Positions 33,127 through 44,007 of a stretch of DNA of 64,000 nt are shown here, in pieces. The notes beneath the pieces were generated by a model. That model saw nothing but the letters and a program-made list of their open reading frames with translations, made no database searches and was not told where the DNA came from. How positions within the stretch are numbered: the first letter of the stretch is position 1; each line of letters opens with the position of its first letter. A program made the translations under genes and the position numbers. The DNA lies in assembly GCA_029582265.1 (NCBI GenBank), contig CM055819.1, forward strand, positions 41,282,761 through 41,346,760. Direction: 5' to 3'. This DNA comes from Zoroaster sp. YZ-2022 (lineage: Eukaryota > Echinodermata > Asteroidea > Forcipulatida > Zoroasteridae).

Positions 33127-33383
33127 TTCGGTAATAATAATAATAATAATAATAATAATGTGTGGACTTATATAGCGCACGTATCCACCAACTGAGTGGT
33201 GCTCAAGGCGCATTATATTATTAACCCTGCTCATAAGGCTCATAAATCATTCCTGAAACCATCTCAGCTCCCTGGGGAGTATACAGCTCAATTGCTGCCA
33301 TTACAGCGCATATAGGGCTATTCAACCAACTCTGCCCTCACAGGTACGCATTTAATCCCTGGGTGGAGAGAAGCAATTATGGT
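33127..33383 (-). mobile_element. tRNA-Leu-type SINE, copy 2, 5'-truncated
   Basis: It has the same body and tail as the copies at 28036 and 38033, with a (TAA)n tail at 33132-33159. The tRNA head is missing: it breaks at CTTAACCATAATTGC, directly against the 3' end of the LINE at 33383. Confidence 0.85.
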
Positions 33384-34395
33384 TAAGTTGTTGTTGTCGT
33401 CGTATGCTTCATCTCCGAGCGAAGGTTTGCAGGTTGTCCGATAGCCACTCCTTGGCAGTGTCGTCGCAGGTGTGAAGGGCGGCGATTCCACCGTGTTAGA
33501 GGGCAGTCTTCTACGACGTGGCTCATGGTCTGAGGCTCACCGCAGCCGCACAGTGGGGAACCGACGTAACCCCACTTGAAGAGGCTGTTTCGGCAGGGCC
33601 CAGCATCTGTACGAAACCTGTTGAGAAGAGTCCATTGGCCCCGAGGAAGGAGCATTCCTGGTAGCTCAGCAGTGGGATTGGGAACCAAGAACTTGTTGGT
33701 GACTTCAGCTCGGTCCCATTTCAATTGCCAGAGTTGTTCCATGGGGAAGGATGACCAGATAGGCATTCTGGACTTCAATCTGGGCCTTGGATGGTGGTGG
33801 ATGTCGTTGAAGAGAGGCAGCTCAGGCTTGGCCTCGATCTTTTGGAGCAGTCTTAATGTAGCGGCCTCTCTTCTCACGTCTGGCGGTGCGATGTTGCAGA
33901 GGATAGGGAGCCAGTCAGTATATGTACCTCGAATTGCGCCGGACACAGTTCTCATGGTGTTGTTCAGCTGAACGTCGACAATGTTGGTGTGCATAGAGTT
34001 CAACCAAACAGGAGCACAGTACTCTGCGACTGAATAGCTGAGCGCTAGCGCAGATGATCGGAGGGTCTTGGCTGATGCTCCCCAGGTTGTACCTAAAAGC
34101 ATATTGAGGAGGTTGTTCCTTGATCTGATCTTCGCTGCAACTTTCACTAAATGCGGTTTTAGAGTCAAAGGGCGGTCCAGCGTGACGCCAAGGTACGTGG
34201 GTCGAGATTCATGCTTCAGGCGATCTCCGTTTAGGTAGATGTCGAGCTCCTGACTACTCCTGGCATTGTGAAGATGGAATACACTGGATACCGTTTTAGC
34301 GACACTAGGCAGGAGACGCCAGCGCTTGCAGTAGTCGCTGATCTTGCGCATGTCTGTGTTGATCGTGCGGTTCAGGTCTTCGAAGCGTTCTGCCT
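33383..34395 (-). pseudogene. 5'-truncated non-LTR retrotransposon, C-terminal RT region
   Basis: A single 322-codon frame (34351 to 33383 on the minus strand, with LINE-like sequence to about 34395). It encodes the region after the RT catalytic core: TYLGVTLDRPLTLKPHL, the thumb-like AAKIRSRNNLLNMLLGTTWG, LALSYSVAEYCAPVW, then the C-terminus with a Cys-rich LCGCGEPQTMSHVVEDCPL motif. The ending TTTTTT is coded by a short ACGACAAC-type tail. The uninterrupted frame suggests a young insertion; it lacks endonuclease and RT core. Clade is uncertain (Jockey/I or RTE-like). Confidence 0.8.
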
Positions 34396-34740
34396 GATGA
34401 GTATTTCAATGAGTATTTCAATATATCGTATATACTAAACAAAGAACTCAGTATCCCAATAATTATCAAAATACATGTGACAGTCTCATCTACCCACCCA
34501 TCCTGTCGATCGGGTATTGCCTAAAATTACGTTTGGACTAGTTAGTACTACTTGGACGCCTAAGGAACACACAATGCAACTTTTGTATACAATGACTACA
34601 ATTAATGCGCATTTTCAGTTTATTTCAATATATCATAACTTTCTTAACACTAAACAAAGAACTAGCGACATCAGTGCCCAATATTATCAATACATCCGAA
34701 ACCCATGTCAGCGTTTTCATCAAAAGCTTAACCTCTAGTT
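34396..34740. repeat. Composite dispersed repeat, copy A, right part
   Basis: Matches 51850-52165 closely: ATATACTAAACAAAGAACTC, GTTTGGACTAGTTAGTACTA, CTTGGACGCCTAAGGAACAC, GACATCAGTGCCCAATATTA. The order of words is the same in both copies, so both come from one about 1.3-kb repeat. Confidence 0.8.
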
Positions 34741-35933
34741 TACTTTGATGGTCTTTATTGGGGGAGGATGGGGGCCCTCGTATTTCCAATTCTCGTATTG
34801 TTAATCTCTTTGGGTGTAATTTATTATTGTTTTTAGTTTATTACTCCATTTTTAATCCTCACTTTTAGTCCTGTCTTTAATTAGTGTGGTAAGCTGGAAG
34901 GGGGTCATTTTGTGCAATTTAGTCCAAGTTTTATTTCGTATGTAATTGTCCGTTAAGACTGGTTGTTTTTTAAAATTATTTTTTGTGTGCTTCCTTCTGC
35001 CTTTCTTCCTTCTACATTCTTGATGTATTTTTATAGAATGTAAGGGCCCCAAATGATCAGCTGTGCTGGATGGTTACCCTCGTTAAAGATGGTTTAAATA
35101 AATGCTCATTATGTTCATTTCAATCAAAACAACTTAAATGATGATAATGATGTGACTGTGACTCCTTTTTGTGTAGCTGTATTGACACGCAACGAAAATC
35201 ATAAATCACTGTCTTTTGGCTATAATGACACACTAAGGAAAATAAATCATAAATAATTTGGTATTTACTAAATAATGACCTAAATCAATTAAATATGGAG
35301 GGAACTTGTAGATACTACCCCCAAAGTTTGAGAAGGCGAACATATACCCATATAGGCCTACAATAGGAAGGTATTCAGCTGTTTTCCAGAGACTTTTTTA
35401 TTTAAGCACATAATTTAATATGGTTCACAGAAATAACGTTTATACTCATAAGAAAGGGACTGCATAACAAATGAAAACAATCTTTGAAATGGCAGGGAGG
35501 GGATGGGGGTTATGCTTGAGATATCAATCTCGAATTTGTTTACCAACCACAAAATCACTCAACATGGGGCTGGTAGGCGTGAACATATAATAATGTTTAA
35601 GCTGATCATTTTGTGATATATGAACGGCTGCCTGGAGTGAAATATCTGGACCCTAGACTTATACTCTTATAGATGGTCAAAGGTCATTGTAGTTTTTCCA
35701 GTATCATGTACAATAGCCTAACATAGACAACGTTATATCCATAAGAAAGGTAAGACATTATTTTACGTGCCTTCTGTCTCACTCACGCGCAACAATTCTA
35801 TACTAATTAGTGCTAGCCAATTAGTGAAATTCACTACTCGAGTAATCGCACAGCAATTACTCATGACTACTTGATTATTCACGAGTAATTGACCGCATTT
35901 TTGTACATGGTATTTAAGTTGTTATAAAAATTG
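34741..35933. other. Intergenic sequence, nothing recognised
   Basis: AT-rich, with stops in all frames. No RNA gene, repeat or coding signal could be supported. Confidence 0.5.
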
Positions 35934-36137
35934 CAGATCTAATGTCTCAAAAAAGGGGGGGGGGTGGCAAACTGGTTACACAAACAAGTATGGTAAATTG
36001 CCTGGCGAAAAAACGGGAACTCATCCCCCTCCCCGGATCAGCGAATGGCAATAATATATGGGTATAATTTTTGTCATATTTATGAATATGGATGCATACA
36101 TTATCCCATTAAATCAATGCGCCGACCCGTATGACTT

Positions 36138-36791
36138 AGGCCTGCGCTAAACGTCGCACTTTTGCCGTGTCGAACTCAAATAATTGGAAAATGTTGAATT
36201 AAATTCGGCAAAAGTGCGACGTTTAGCGCAAACTTTTGATTTAAGTTCGGCACTGCCGTGTAGCACGGCAAGCTCTGCCGTGCTACACGGCAGTTGCACG
36301 ACGTGGTGACAAACGTCGCGCTCTTGCCGTGTCGAATCAAAATAGAATTCTCATTCGGGATAGCTAATTTGGAATACGCATGCGCACAATAGTTCGAGGA
36401 AACAATTTTGAACAAATGAATCACAATGAAAATGGCGACCCGCACCAAAAATGTGTCTTCGACATGATTGCGGACGTTCTGGAATTGTTGCATTTTGTCT
36501 TGCAGAAGGTAAGGCAAGAATAATAAAACAAAGCGCGATTGTTTTTCTCTTCATCAGCACATTATGACAGAGGTACGACTGTGCCATCAACCGCCTTCGT
36601 CTTGCAGATCTAATTGCAGAATAAACATGAATCGAACGTTACGATGGTTTTCATCGGGGTCCGCCATCTTGAATCTATTGTGGCAGTTTTAAATTCGACG
36701 TCTGTCACCAATTTGTATTTTTGCCGCGCTTTTGCCGCACGAAAATCATTTGAGTTCGACACGGCAAAAGTGCGACGTTTAGCCCAGGCCT
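36138..36791. mobile_element. 654-bp TIR element with 44-bp inverted ends
   Basis: The ends 36138-36181 and 36748-36791 are inverted copies with one mismatch (AGGCCTGCGCTAAACGTCGC start). Reading the TIR as GGCCTG, the flanks are TTA on the left and TTC on the right, close to the 3-bp TWA duplication of PIF/Harbinger elements. The TIR motif recurs inside in both orientations (36210-36230, 36312-36340). A perfect hairpin lies at 36253-36293. No transposase. Confidence 0.75.
36253..36293. repeat. Perfect hairpin, 18-bp stem
   Basis: Arms CTGCCGTGTAGCACGGCA (36253-36270) and its exact complement (36276-36293) are separated by AGCTC. The stem contains the GCCGTG word of the element's TIR. Confidence 0.9.
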
Positions 36792-36919
36792 TCATTTTAA
36801 ATGCCCTAACATTATTTTGTACAAGGAAATTTGTTATGGCCAATGCAATTGAGGATTTGAGGAAATATGCCCCAAATCATAACAATTAGTTTATTTTCGA
36901 GACTTTAGATCCGCGCCTG

Positions 36920-38032
36920 ACAAAACCAATGACCTAGGCTATGAGTAATGCATGCAACAAAGCTTTATTAGAGCGTATCATGTACAAAACTTCGGTAAAT
37001 TACTTGCGATTAATCGATTAAGGGAAGTTGTTCAGTGACCTCAGTAAAAATGTTTTTCATGGGAATTATTATTTTCAAAACCAATTCTGGTCGCCTGTAA
37101 TATATGTGTGTACAATTGGGGATTGTTTGTCACCTAGTAGTGCGAACAAAATTCGAAAAGGTTTAAAGTGGCAGTGAGCTAGGTTATTTGTATGAAACAG
37201 GCGCATTTTCCAGGTGCAATCCAAGTGGTAAATACGCGATTGTTGATACTCTAAGACATTGGATATGTGTTTTGGGTTTGTTGTCAACCTTCACTGATCT
37301 TGACTAAGTTGAGTCATATGACCTCTTCAAATGCATTCTTGCTGATGTTACGTTAACAAGCAAATATAATTTTTCTTGCCCAATATTTTAATTTAGCTTA
37401 AATAGTACTGTAAGGGTTATAACCACGTCTTCCTTTACTGTACATTTGGTTATAAATAGGCCTATACAAATTTTTGTTAATTTCACTAATCATGTTTTTG
37501 TATAATTTAGGTCATAGGGCCCTCTATTTGTGATGTAAGTGACTTAAAGTAATTGCTTGTTCTAAACAATACAAGTATGATGACCAATGGAAAAAATATT
37601 GGGAAAATAATATTTTGAAAAAAATTACAATAACATCTGTACAACATCTGATCTTTTAAAATTTACTTCATCAAAAAGATCTTGTTAAACTCAACATCTT
37701 TATGAAGTTTCATGAACATCAGCTAAAACTGAGGGGTACAATGTGCCTCCAGCCTGAGAACGGTAAAATAAAAACTAACTGTTACAAAAGGCCACGGGAA
37801 TGCATCTCAAATAGTTATTTAGATTTAGTAATTTGCACAAATGTTCCAGTTTCTGACAATTCCCATGGATTTCATTGCACATTTGATGTCGTTACTTATA
37901 TCATTATGTATTTTAAATAATTACAGGAAAATGACGAATTTAATAGATGTCTTAGGTCATGTACTTTCATTTTGTTTATTACATATTATATATAAACCTT
38001 CGCAATTTAAGTTCCCGACTTATATATGCCGA
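36920..38032. other. Intergenic sequence, nothing recognised
   Basis: AT-rich, no coding or structural signal was found before the SINE at 38033. Confidence 0.5.
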
Positions 38033-38379
38033 CAATAATAATAATGTGTGGACTTATATAGTGCACGTATCCACCAACTGAGTGGTGCTCAAGGCGCATT
38101 ATATTATTACCCCTGCTCATAAGGCTCATAAATAATTCCTGCAACCATCTCAGCTCTCTGGGGAGTATACAGCTCAATTGCTGCCATTACAGCGCATATA
38201 GGGCTAATCAACCAACTCTGCCCTTACAGGTACCCATTTAACCCCTGGGTGGAGAGAAGCAATTATGGTTAAGTGTCTTGCTCAAGGACACAAGTGTCAC
38301 GGCCGGGATTCGAACCCATATTCTGCTGCTAACACCAGAAGTTGAGTCCGGTAAGCTAGACCGCTCGGCCGCGACACTC
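38033..38379 (-). mobile_element. tRNA-Leu-type SINE, copy 3, full length
   Basis: Complete on the minus strand: tRNA-like head near 38379 (complement of GGATTCGAACCC at 38308), CTTGAGCAAGACACTTAACC body, GCGCCTTGAGCACCACTCAG tail and (TTA)n end. About 345 bp. Very close to the copy at 28036. Confidence 0.9.
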
Positions 38380-39544
38380 CAAAACAACAATGTACAATGT
38401 ATGTATTGCTACTGTTTTTAGTTAATACATCAGTGAATAAAACAGTGCTTTTACAGTGTTTTTCAGTTTTCTATAACACTGTTATTAAAGAAAAAAGAAG
38501 AAATTAGCTGATCAGCTGAAAAGTTGCATGCCTGGTCTTTACACGTACTCACTATTCGTCGGTCACGTGTGCTGTTGCTAGGCAGTTACTACGATGGGCA
38601 GGGATTAATGAATCTTTAAATTATCTTGGTGGGCAGGGATTAATAAATCTTTAAATTATCTTTAAAATGTAATCCAACATCTTTCTCATATCAATGAGTT
38701 TTCGAAATAGGCCTTTGGTCTAAACCATAGAGGTTTAAACCAGCTACAGTGACCACTTTGACATACCTTGACAAAGAGGCCACTGTAGCTAGGTGGCAAA
38801 TTTTCAAACACTCGCCACTCTGTACATGCGCTCTGGACACATGCAATTCAACCTACTAAGAGCCTCCGGTTTCTGGTCATCGGTCGGCTTCAAGATCGGT
38901 GCGGTGACGCGCTTTATTTTGTTTTTGTTTGTTGGGGTGTTTGTTTGTTAGTTAGGTTTTTATTTATTTATTAATTTTTTTTTTTGGGGGGGGACCAGGG
39001 AAATACGTGATACATTGTATACGCAGGGACCAAATTTCCCATTTACAAATCGGGCAAAGGTTCATAAAAATGCCGACACGAGGGTCTGAGGCGACGCGCG
39101 TGGAGACCAAAAACCAGAGATTTTGTTTTGGGCCCAATACTGGAACTACTAGTGAGAGCATAATTATTATTATTTTCATGATCATGTACATCCCATAGAT
39201 TATAAAATAAAATAACTCATTTGAAAGTCTATAATGTCATTTATGGCAAGATGGCGAATTTCTCTTTAAATTGTACAATTTCGGAACAATTTGTAATGCC
39301 TTGCCTATTACTAAAATTATATTACAGAATATGTTATCATATCTTATAAAATAATGGCGCATAAAACGTAGGCATCTGTGTCATTAACTGAATGTAATAA
39401 CATAATCCCTAAAAATGTTTTACTGTTACCTAGCAATGTACCTAGAAAAATAAAAGCTGCTAAAATATTTGTAAAAATATCGAAACGTATCTTCAAACGA
39501 GCGATTACCTACTCTATCTCGGAGGCATCGCCCACAGTTTTAGC
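38380..39544. other. Intergenic sequence with a short tandem duplication
   Basis: A 39-bp unit (GGGCAGGGATTAATGAATCT) is repeated at 38597-38660. Words near 38866 and 39100 (TTTCTGGTC and its complement) may be the ends of a small repeat. No gene recognised. Confidence 0.4.
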
Positions 39545-39809
39545 TGGCTGTCGTCGCCAAAGGGGAGGGGGTGAGTGAGGGGCTGTCTCCCCTCATACCA
39601 TTATGGAGGGGGTGAGTGAGGGGCTGTCTCCCCCTCATACCATTAGGGAGGGGGTGAGTGAGGGGCTGTCTCCCTTTATACCATTAGGGAAGGGGTGAGT
39701 GAAGGGCTGTCTCCCCCTCATACCATTAGGGAGGGGGTGAGTGAGGGGCTGTCTCCCCCCTCATACCATTAGGGAGGGGGTGAGTGAGGGGCTGTCTCCC
39801 CCTCATATC
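39545..39809 (+). repeat. 42-bp G-rich minisatellite
   Basis: Six copies of a unit GAGGGGGTGAGTGAGGGGCT, then GTCTCCCCCTCATACCATTA. Copies differ in the length of the G and C runs. The unit is partly self-complementary (GTGAGGGG with CCCCTCAT). Confidence 0.92.
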
Positions 39810-41836
39810 ATTTATTTGTTTAATTCAAAAACATTTAAAACAAAATAAGTTGAAACAAACAATTTTCTCCACAGTGACCACAACTGTTATTCTTGCATTC
39901 ATTAGAGATGGGTCGGCCACGGACCTCCACTGATATAATACATAACAAAAGACAAACCACGCAAATTGCCAATGGTATGCGATGTGTGTAAAACAATTAT
40001 TGTACACATAAAGTGTACAATTATTGTGCACATAATGTATCAACGAAGTATGATTACCCGTTTTGATTTAGATAGCCCGACTGCGCATGACTTGAAATTG
40101 TTACGTGTATGACATTAGTGAAACATTTTCCAAACTGAATTGTTGTCCTCCGGGGCAAAAATAGAAAGTTACGACTATGTAAAGGCTGAATGATTTGTCA
40201 TTATTTTCTCGATAACGACACTACGTAATAAGCTGAAACTGTTACAGGTTGGTTGATTCATGGACAATAAAAGATACTTGTAGAAGCAACACTGATTCAC
40301 AAAAGTTAATAAGGGTTTTAAAAACAAATACATTTACCACGAAGAAACTACATAAACTAATCAAAAACCCGTATGAAACTAAACATTGTCGGTAAACCCC
40401 AATAAACACCTACATATTTAATGTCTTTGGACACTGAATAGCGAAAACCCATTTAGACCGTTTCCAACCATAAATATCACCAGGCCATTCATGACAGCGG
40501 TACATTTCCCTTATCGCCCATTCCTGCCCTCAGCATGATATGGATGTCACTCTGTCACAACTATAACCCTGGAAGCAATAAACAAGCACCGTGTAATCAC
40601 GGATAACATTTATTCATAAAATTAATTGGGAAATTATTTCTTGTATTCTTTAACAATTAACGTAGTCACGTTTACAATACGTTTCTTTATATCATGCAAA
40701 GTCAAACTCAATTTAGCACGTGATGGCGACCACCTTGGAATTTGATTCGATTACCTAAATCAACTAGATAGCCTATTTAATATACTGATTCAATTAACGT
40801 TATCCGCAATTGTTATTACTTGATCGTCAATACAATTACTTTCGGGAGTCTCGTCTTCAAAACAAATGATTTCAATCTCTTGAACTCCGTACATACTCCA
40901 AATCTCAATTAATTAATAAACCACCACCTCTTGTAAAGGCTTACGTTGCTGCATTGTTCACTGGCTATTGTTGTTTTTGGACTATTAATGTTTAGCATAA
41001 ATAGTTTTACCGGATGCTTTCCAGTTAGTCCCCGGTCAGTACCCTGTCAGTCCCCCTTAGAAAATTGCCTGAGCCGGCGTTGCTCCTCCGCCTGACTGAT
41101 ATTAACATTAGTCCAAGTCCTAAACGTTGAACAGGTATAAAGTGTATGCTGTACGTTCGTTTTAACAATCTCATCTTTGCTTATAATTATTGTTATTCAA
41201 TATTTTGTGCTAGTTCGTATTTTATCGACTGTTTATTTGTCTGTCAGTCTGTTTGTTTTTGTATTTTATTTCTTTTCGTATTTACCATTTTAGATTCATC
41301 CTCATGATTACACAGCACGGCCAGCCAGCCACACGTAACAAATATTACTGTTATTAATGGATCATATTTATTGGGACGTAGCTAACACAGGCGTATATAC
41401 GACCCTCATTGTGGTTCCCGGTTCCCCACAACACGTGGCTGCACTATAAAAGAAAGACTTGGGTACTAAATGGTTGTGGGGTGGAGATTTTAGGTAGGGC
41501 TTTCCAAGCGGAGCTTTTCATTGGCCAATGACATACATGACCGACCGACGTGCCCACGGCTCCCTTATTGCTCTCACAGTACAGTGTACATGTGTCTGCC
41601 ATTATATTCGGCCGTGGAGAGCGCACCGGCCAATGCAGTGTGTAGGAGGAATACAGGAATCGATAAGCATGCACTGCGCAGCCTTGCAATACACTCACAC
41701 TGAAGCTCCAGATGACTTCATGAATTCATAGTTCTTGATCTGGTATCGTGCATCTCAATACACAGGTTTTCAACTGTTCACGTACATAAGAGTTCAAGAC
41801 TGTTTTTAATTTATTGGGTGCAAAATAACTGACACA
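39810..41836. other. Intergenic region upstream of the GPCR gene
   Basis: No gene seen over 2 kb. The only promoter-like word is TATAAAAG at 41445, about 390 bases before the ATG. The words TCGGCCGTGGAGAGCGCACC (41609) and, partly complemented, CATTGGCCGGTGCGCTGTCG (45229) suggest a small shared repeat. Confidence 0.4.
41445..41452 (+). promoter_or_regulatory. Possible TATA box of the GPCR gene
   Basis: TATAAAAG in the context GCACTATAAAAGAAAG, 385-390 bases before ATG 41837. Support is motif and position only. Confidence 0.3.
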
Positions 41837-42835
41837 ATGTCAAACCTACAAGACCAGCATGGAATCAACAATGGACTGAAAAAGGTGCAAATAGCAGAAA
41901 GCTTCATTGGATTGATTGGGAATGTTCTCGTGTGTGTGACTATTCAGAAAACCAAATCACTGCATAATCTCACCAATTATCTGCTTCTCATCTTGGCGGG
42001 AACTATCTCAGAGGGAACTATCTCAGAGGGAACTATCTTAGAGGGAACTATCTCAAATATTTTCCGATCCAAGATTGGCACTTACAGCTATTGTACTCCC
42101 GATTTCGTCGATAATTTCAATAGCTATTTCATGTTTAAGTTATTTGAAAAGATAATGTTTTCAAATTCAGTCCCAAGTCTGACTTTAGCAACATTTGAAC
42201 GCTACATAGGAATCATCCACACTTTGCAGTATGTCAAATTCTTGACCAGAAGAAGGATCGTTACCATGATATGTTTCGTCTGGCTGTCTCCAATTCTGAT
42301 CGAAATTCCCAAGACACTTAGCTTTATGATCCATTATGCGGCAGATAACTGCACTGTACCTACAAATACCAAGTACCCAGAGATTGGAATAATGGGAGGA
42401 ATTCGGATAGTCGTCATACCATGTATTGCATTGGCGTTCATGTACATTAAGATTATGAGAAATCTGAAGAGAGGCGCTAGAAACCTTGAAGACCAAGGAA
42501 TTCAAGGACCACCACAAGAGCTTCAACGAGCCCACAAGAAAATCACTCAAGCTCTTGGACTTGTCGTAGCTGTGTTCTTTATTCTCATCCTACCAGGCAA
42601 AATACTCAGGATTATCAACATTTACGGAGACATGTTTGGAGGGGATTATCTATTCGCTGAAATAATACAATCAATTACATCTATATTGATATCAATGAAT
42701 TCTACGATCAATCCAGTCGTGTATGGTTTCAAACACACCAAGCTACGGAGAGCTTACATTGCCTTGATATGTCCATGTGCCCGGTGCAACAGGTCAAATC
42801 GTGTTGCAATGGAAGTTCAAGTAGTTGATGGTTAA
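41837..42835 (+). CDS. Intronless class A (rhodopsin-like) GPCR
   Basis: 332 codons, ATG with A at -3, TAA, then AATAAA at 42851. Membrane segments in order: TM1 about 20-40 with GNV (FIGLIGNVLVCVTI), TM2 from 48, TM3 to an ERY box (LATFERYIGII, 118-127), TM4 (VTMICFVWLSPILIEIP), TM5 (IGIMGGIRIVVIPCIALAFM), TM6 (LGLVVAVFFILILPG) and TM7 with NPVVYGF. A short Cys-rich tail follows (CPCARCNR), a likely palmitoylation site. Extracellular Cys near 86 and 167 could form the usual disulfide. Odd: residues 55-73 (GTISE-GTISE-GTILE-GTIS) come from a 15-bp tandem repeat and replace the second half of TM2, including the conserved Asp. The receptor may therefore not fold normally. Ligand unknown; it resembles invertebrate orphan receptors. 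A decayed tail copy lies 340 bp downstream. Confidence 0.8.
   Translation: MSNLQDQHGINNGLKKVQIAESFIGLIGNVLVCVTIQKTKSLHNLTNYLLLILAGTISEGTISEGTILEGTISNIFRSKIGTYSYCTPDFVDNFNSYFMFKLFEKIMFSNSVPSLTLATFERYIGIIHTLQYVKFLTRRRIVTMICFVWLSPILIEIPKTLSFMIHYAADNCTVPTNTKYPEIGIMGGIRIVVIPCIALAFMYIKIMRNLKRGARNLEDQGIQGPPQELQRAHKKITQALGLVVAVFFILILPGKILRIINIYGDMFGGDYLFAEIIQSITSILISMNSTINPVVYGFKHTKLRRAYIALICPCARCNRSNRVAMEVQVVDG
41998..42055 (+). repeat. 15-bp tandem repeat inside the GPCR coding sequence
   Basis: About four in-frame copies of GGGAACTATCTCAGA within the TM2 codons. The repeat keeps the frame, and the partial downstream copy of the gene (43690-43720) lacks it. Confidence 0.9.
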
Positions 42836-42850
42836 GAAAAAACGTACTGT

Positions 42851-42856
42851 AATAAA
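42851..42856 (+). terminator. Polyadenylation signal of the GPCR gene
   Basis: AATAAA 16 bases after the stop codon; a second AATAAA lies near 42942. Confidence 0.45.
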
Positions 42857-43213
42857 TGTGAAACTGCACCGAAACACATAGGCATATATGCCTATTACAT
42901 GTATGTCAAAAAGATCACCTTATACGTATAAATTATCTAGAAATAAATACGCACAAAGTATGCTAATGAATATATACAAAAAAGAAAGTTAATCATCTAA
43001 AGATTTGCAGAACATTTCACATACATGGGTTTACATCAAGTATTTTCACTACACTTTTCAAGTAGATATTAAAAGTTTCAAGTTAACTGGCTTTTGAATT
43101 TCGTTGGTACAAAGTAATTGAAATAGTGTAAACCTCAGGCTGCCTTTGATCTTGTTTAAGGGTAAATTGTTGAAGCCTTCATTGATTGGGAATGTTCTCG
43201 TGTGTGTGATAAT

Positions 43214-43658
43214 TAGTGGTGACGATATTGAATTTTTTTGATAGTCGATTATCGACAGCCATGATATCGGCGATATACGATATTATCGTCTCAATACGCG
43301 GATTTTTTAAATACATCAAAAAATGTATGTATTGTACGTTAACAAGATTGGACACCAAAAAACCTATTTTTACATGCAGGGACAGTCGCTCCAAAACGAG
43401 CCGAGTTCTTATAGACAATTTATCACTCCAGCGATATTTTAACTAAAAAGAGCAATATAAATTTAATATCGGCTATATTTTTGGAATATCAGCGATAATT
43501 TTGGAATATCGGCGATAATTTTGGAATATCGGCTATATTTTTGGAATATCGGCGATAATTTTGGAATATCGGCGATATTTTTGGAATATCGGCGATATTT
43601 TTGGAATATCGTCAATATGGCTATCGTTACGATATTATCATGATATCGTCCACCCCTA
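43214..43658. mobile_element. hAT-type MITE, 445 bp, in the GPCR pseudogene
   Basis: Exact 8-bp flanks GTGATAAT at 43206-43213 and 43659-43666. The ends TAGTGGTGACGATAT and the complement of CTAGGGGTGGACGATAT are related. It contains a 20-bp tandem array at 43468-43612. Confidence 0.85.
43468..43612 (+). repeat. 20-bp tandem repeat within the MITE
   Basis: About seven copies of a unit like ATATTTTTGGAATATCGGCG, differing at one or two positions. Composed of GATA/TATC words similar to the element's ends. Confidence 0.9.
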
Positions 43659-44007
43659 GTGATAATACAAAAAAAACTCCATAATCTCACCAATTATCTG
43701 CTCCCCGCTTTGTCACCGACAGTTGATGCCAGTGTTTTCATTAATGGATCAACAATTAACCTCACAACTGTGATCCAGTCCAGGTGAGGTATACACACCA
43801 AGCTACCGAGAGCTTGCATTGACATGATATTATGTCCAGGTCAAATCAAGTTACAATGGAAGTTCAAGTCGTTGATGGTTGTTAGAATGTAGACATGGTG
43901 TCACCGCAAATCTTACTATTATAATGTATACTGTCAATGTGAAACTGAACCCAAACATAGACATACCTTTGCAAGAACCTTATATGTATTAAAAATATAA
44001 ACAATAT

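Larger units (their letters stand above)
35934..36919. mobile_element. hAT-like element carrying a nested TIR element
   Basis: The right end TTTTCGAGACTTTAGATCCGC..GCCTG and the left end CAGATCTAATGTCTCAAAAA are related inverted ends of CA..TG form; the left one seems to have lost a few bases. Sequence is shared with 10287-10575. A 654-bp element (36138-36791) is inserted inside. No 8-bp target duplication could be seen, so the assignment rests on the ends alone. Confidence 0.5.
43175..43890 (+). pseudogene. Decayed partial copy of the GPCR
   Basis: Fragments match the receptor at 41837: TTGGGAATGTTCTCGTGTGT (43186), then after a MITE CTCCATAATCTCACCAATTATCTGC (43677; the gene has the same words at 41963), then CACACCAAGCTACCGAGAGC (43794) and TGGAAGTTCAAGTCGTTGAT (43857), the gene's end. 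Everything from TM3 to TM7 is missing and frames are broken. A tandem duplicate that lost its middle. Confidence 0.8.
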
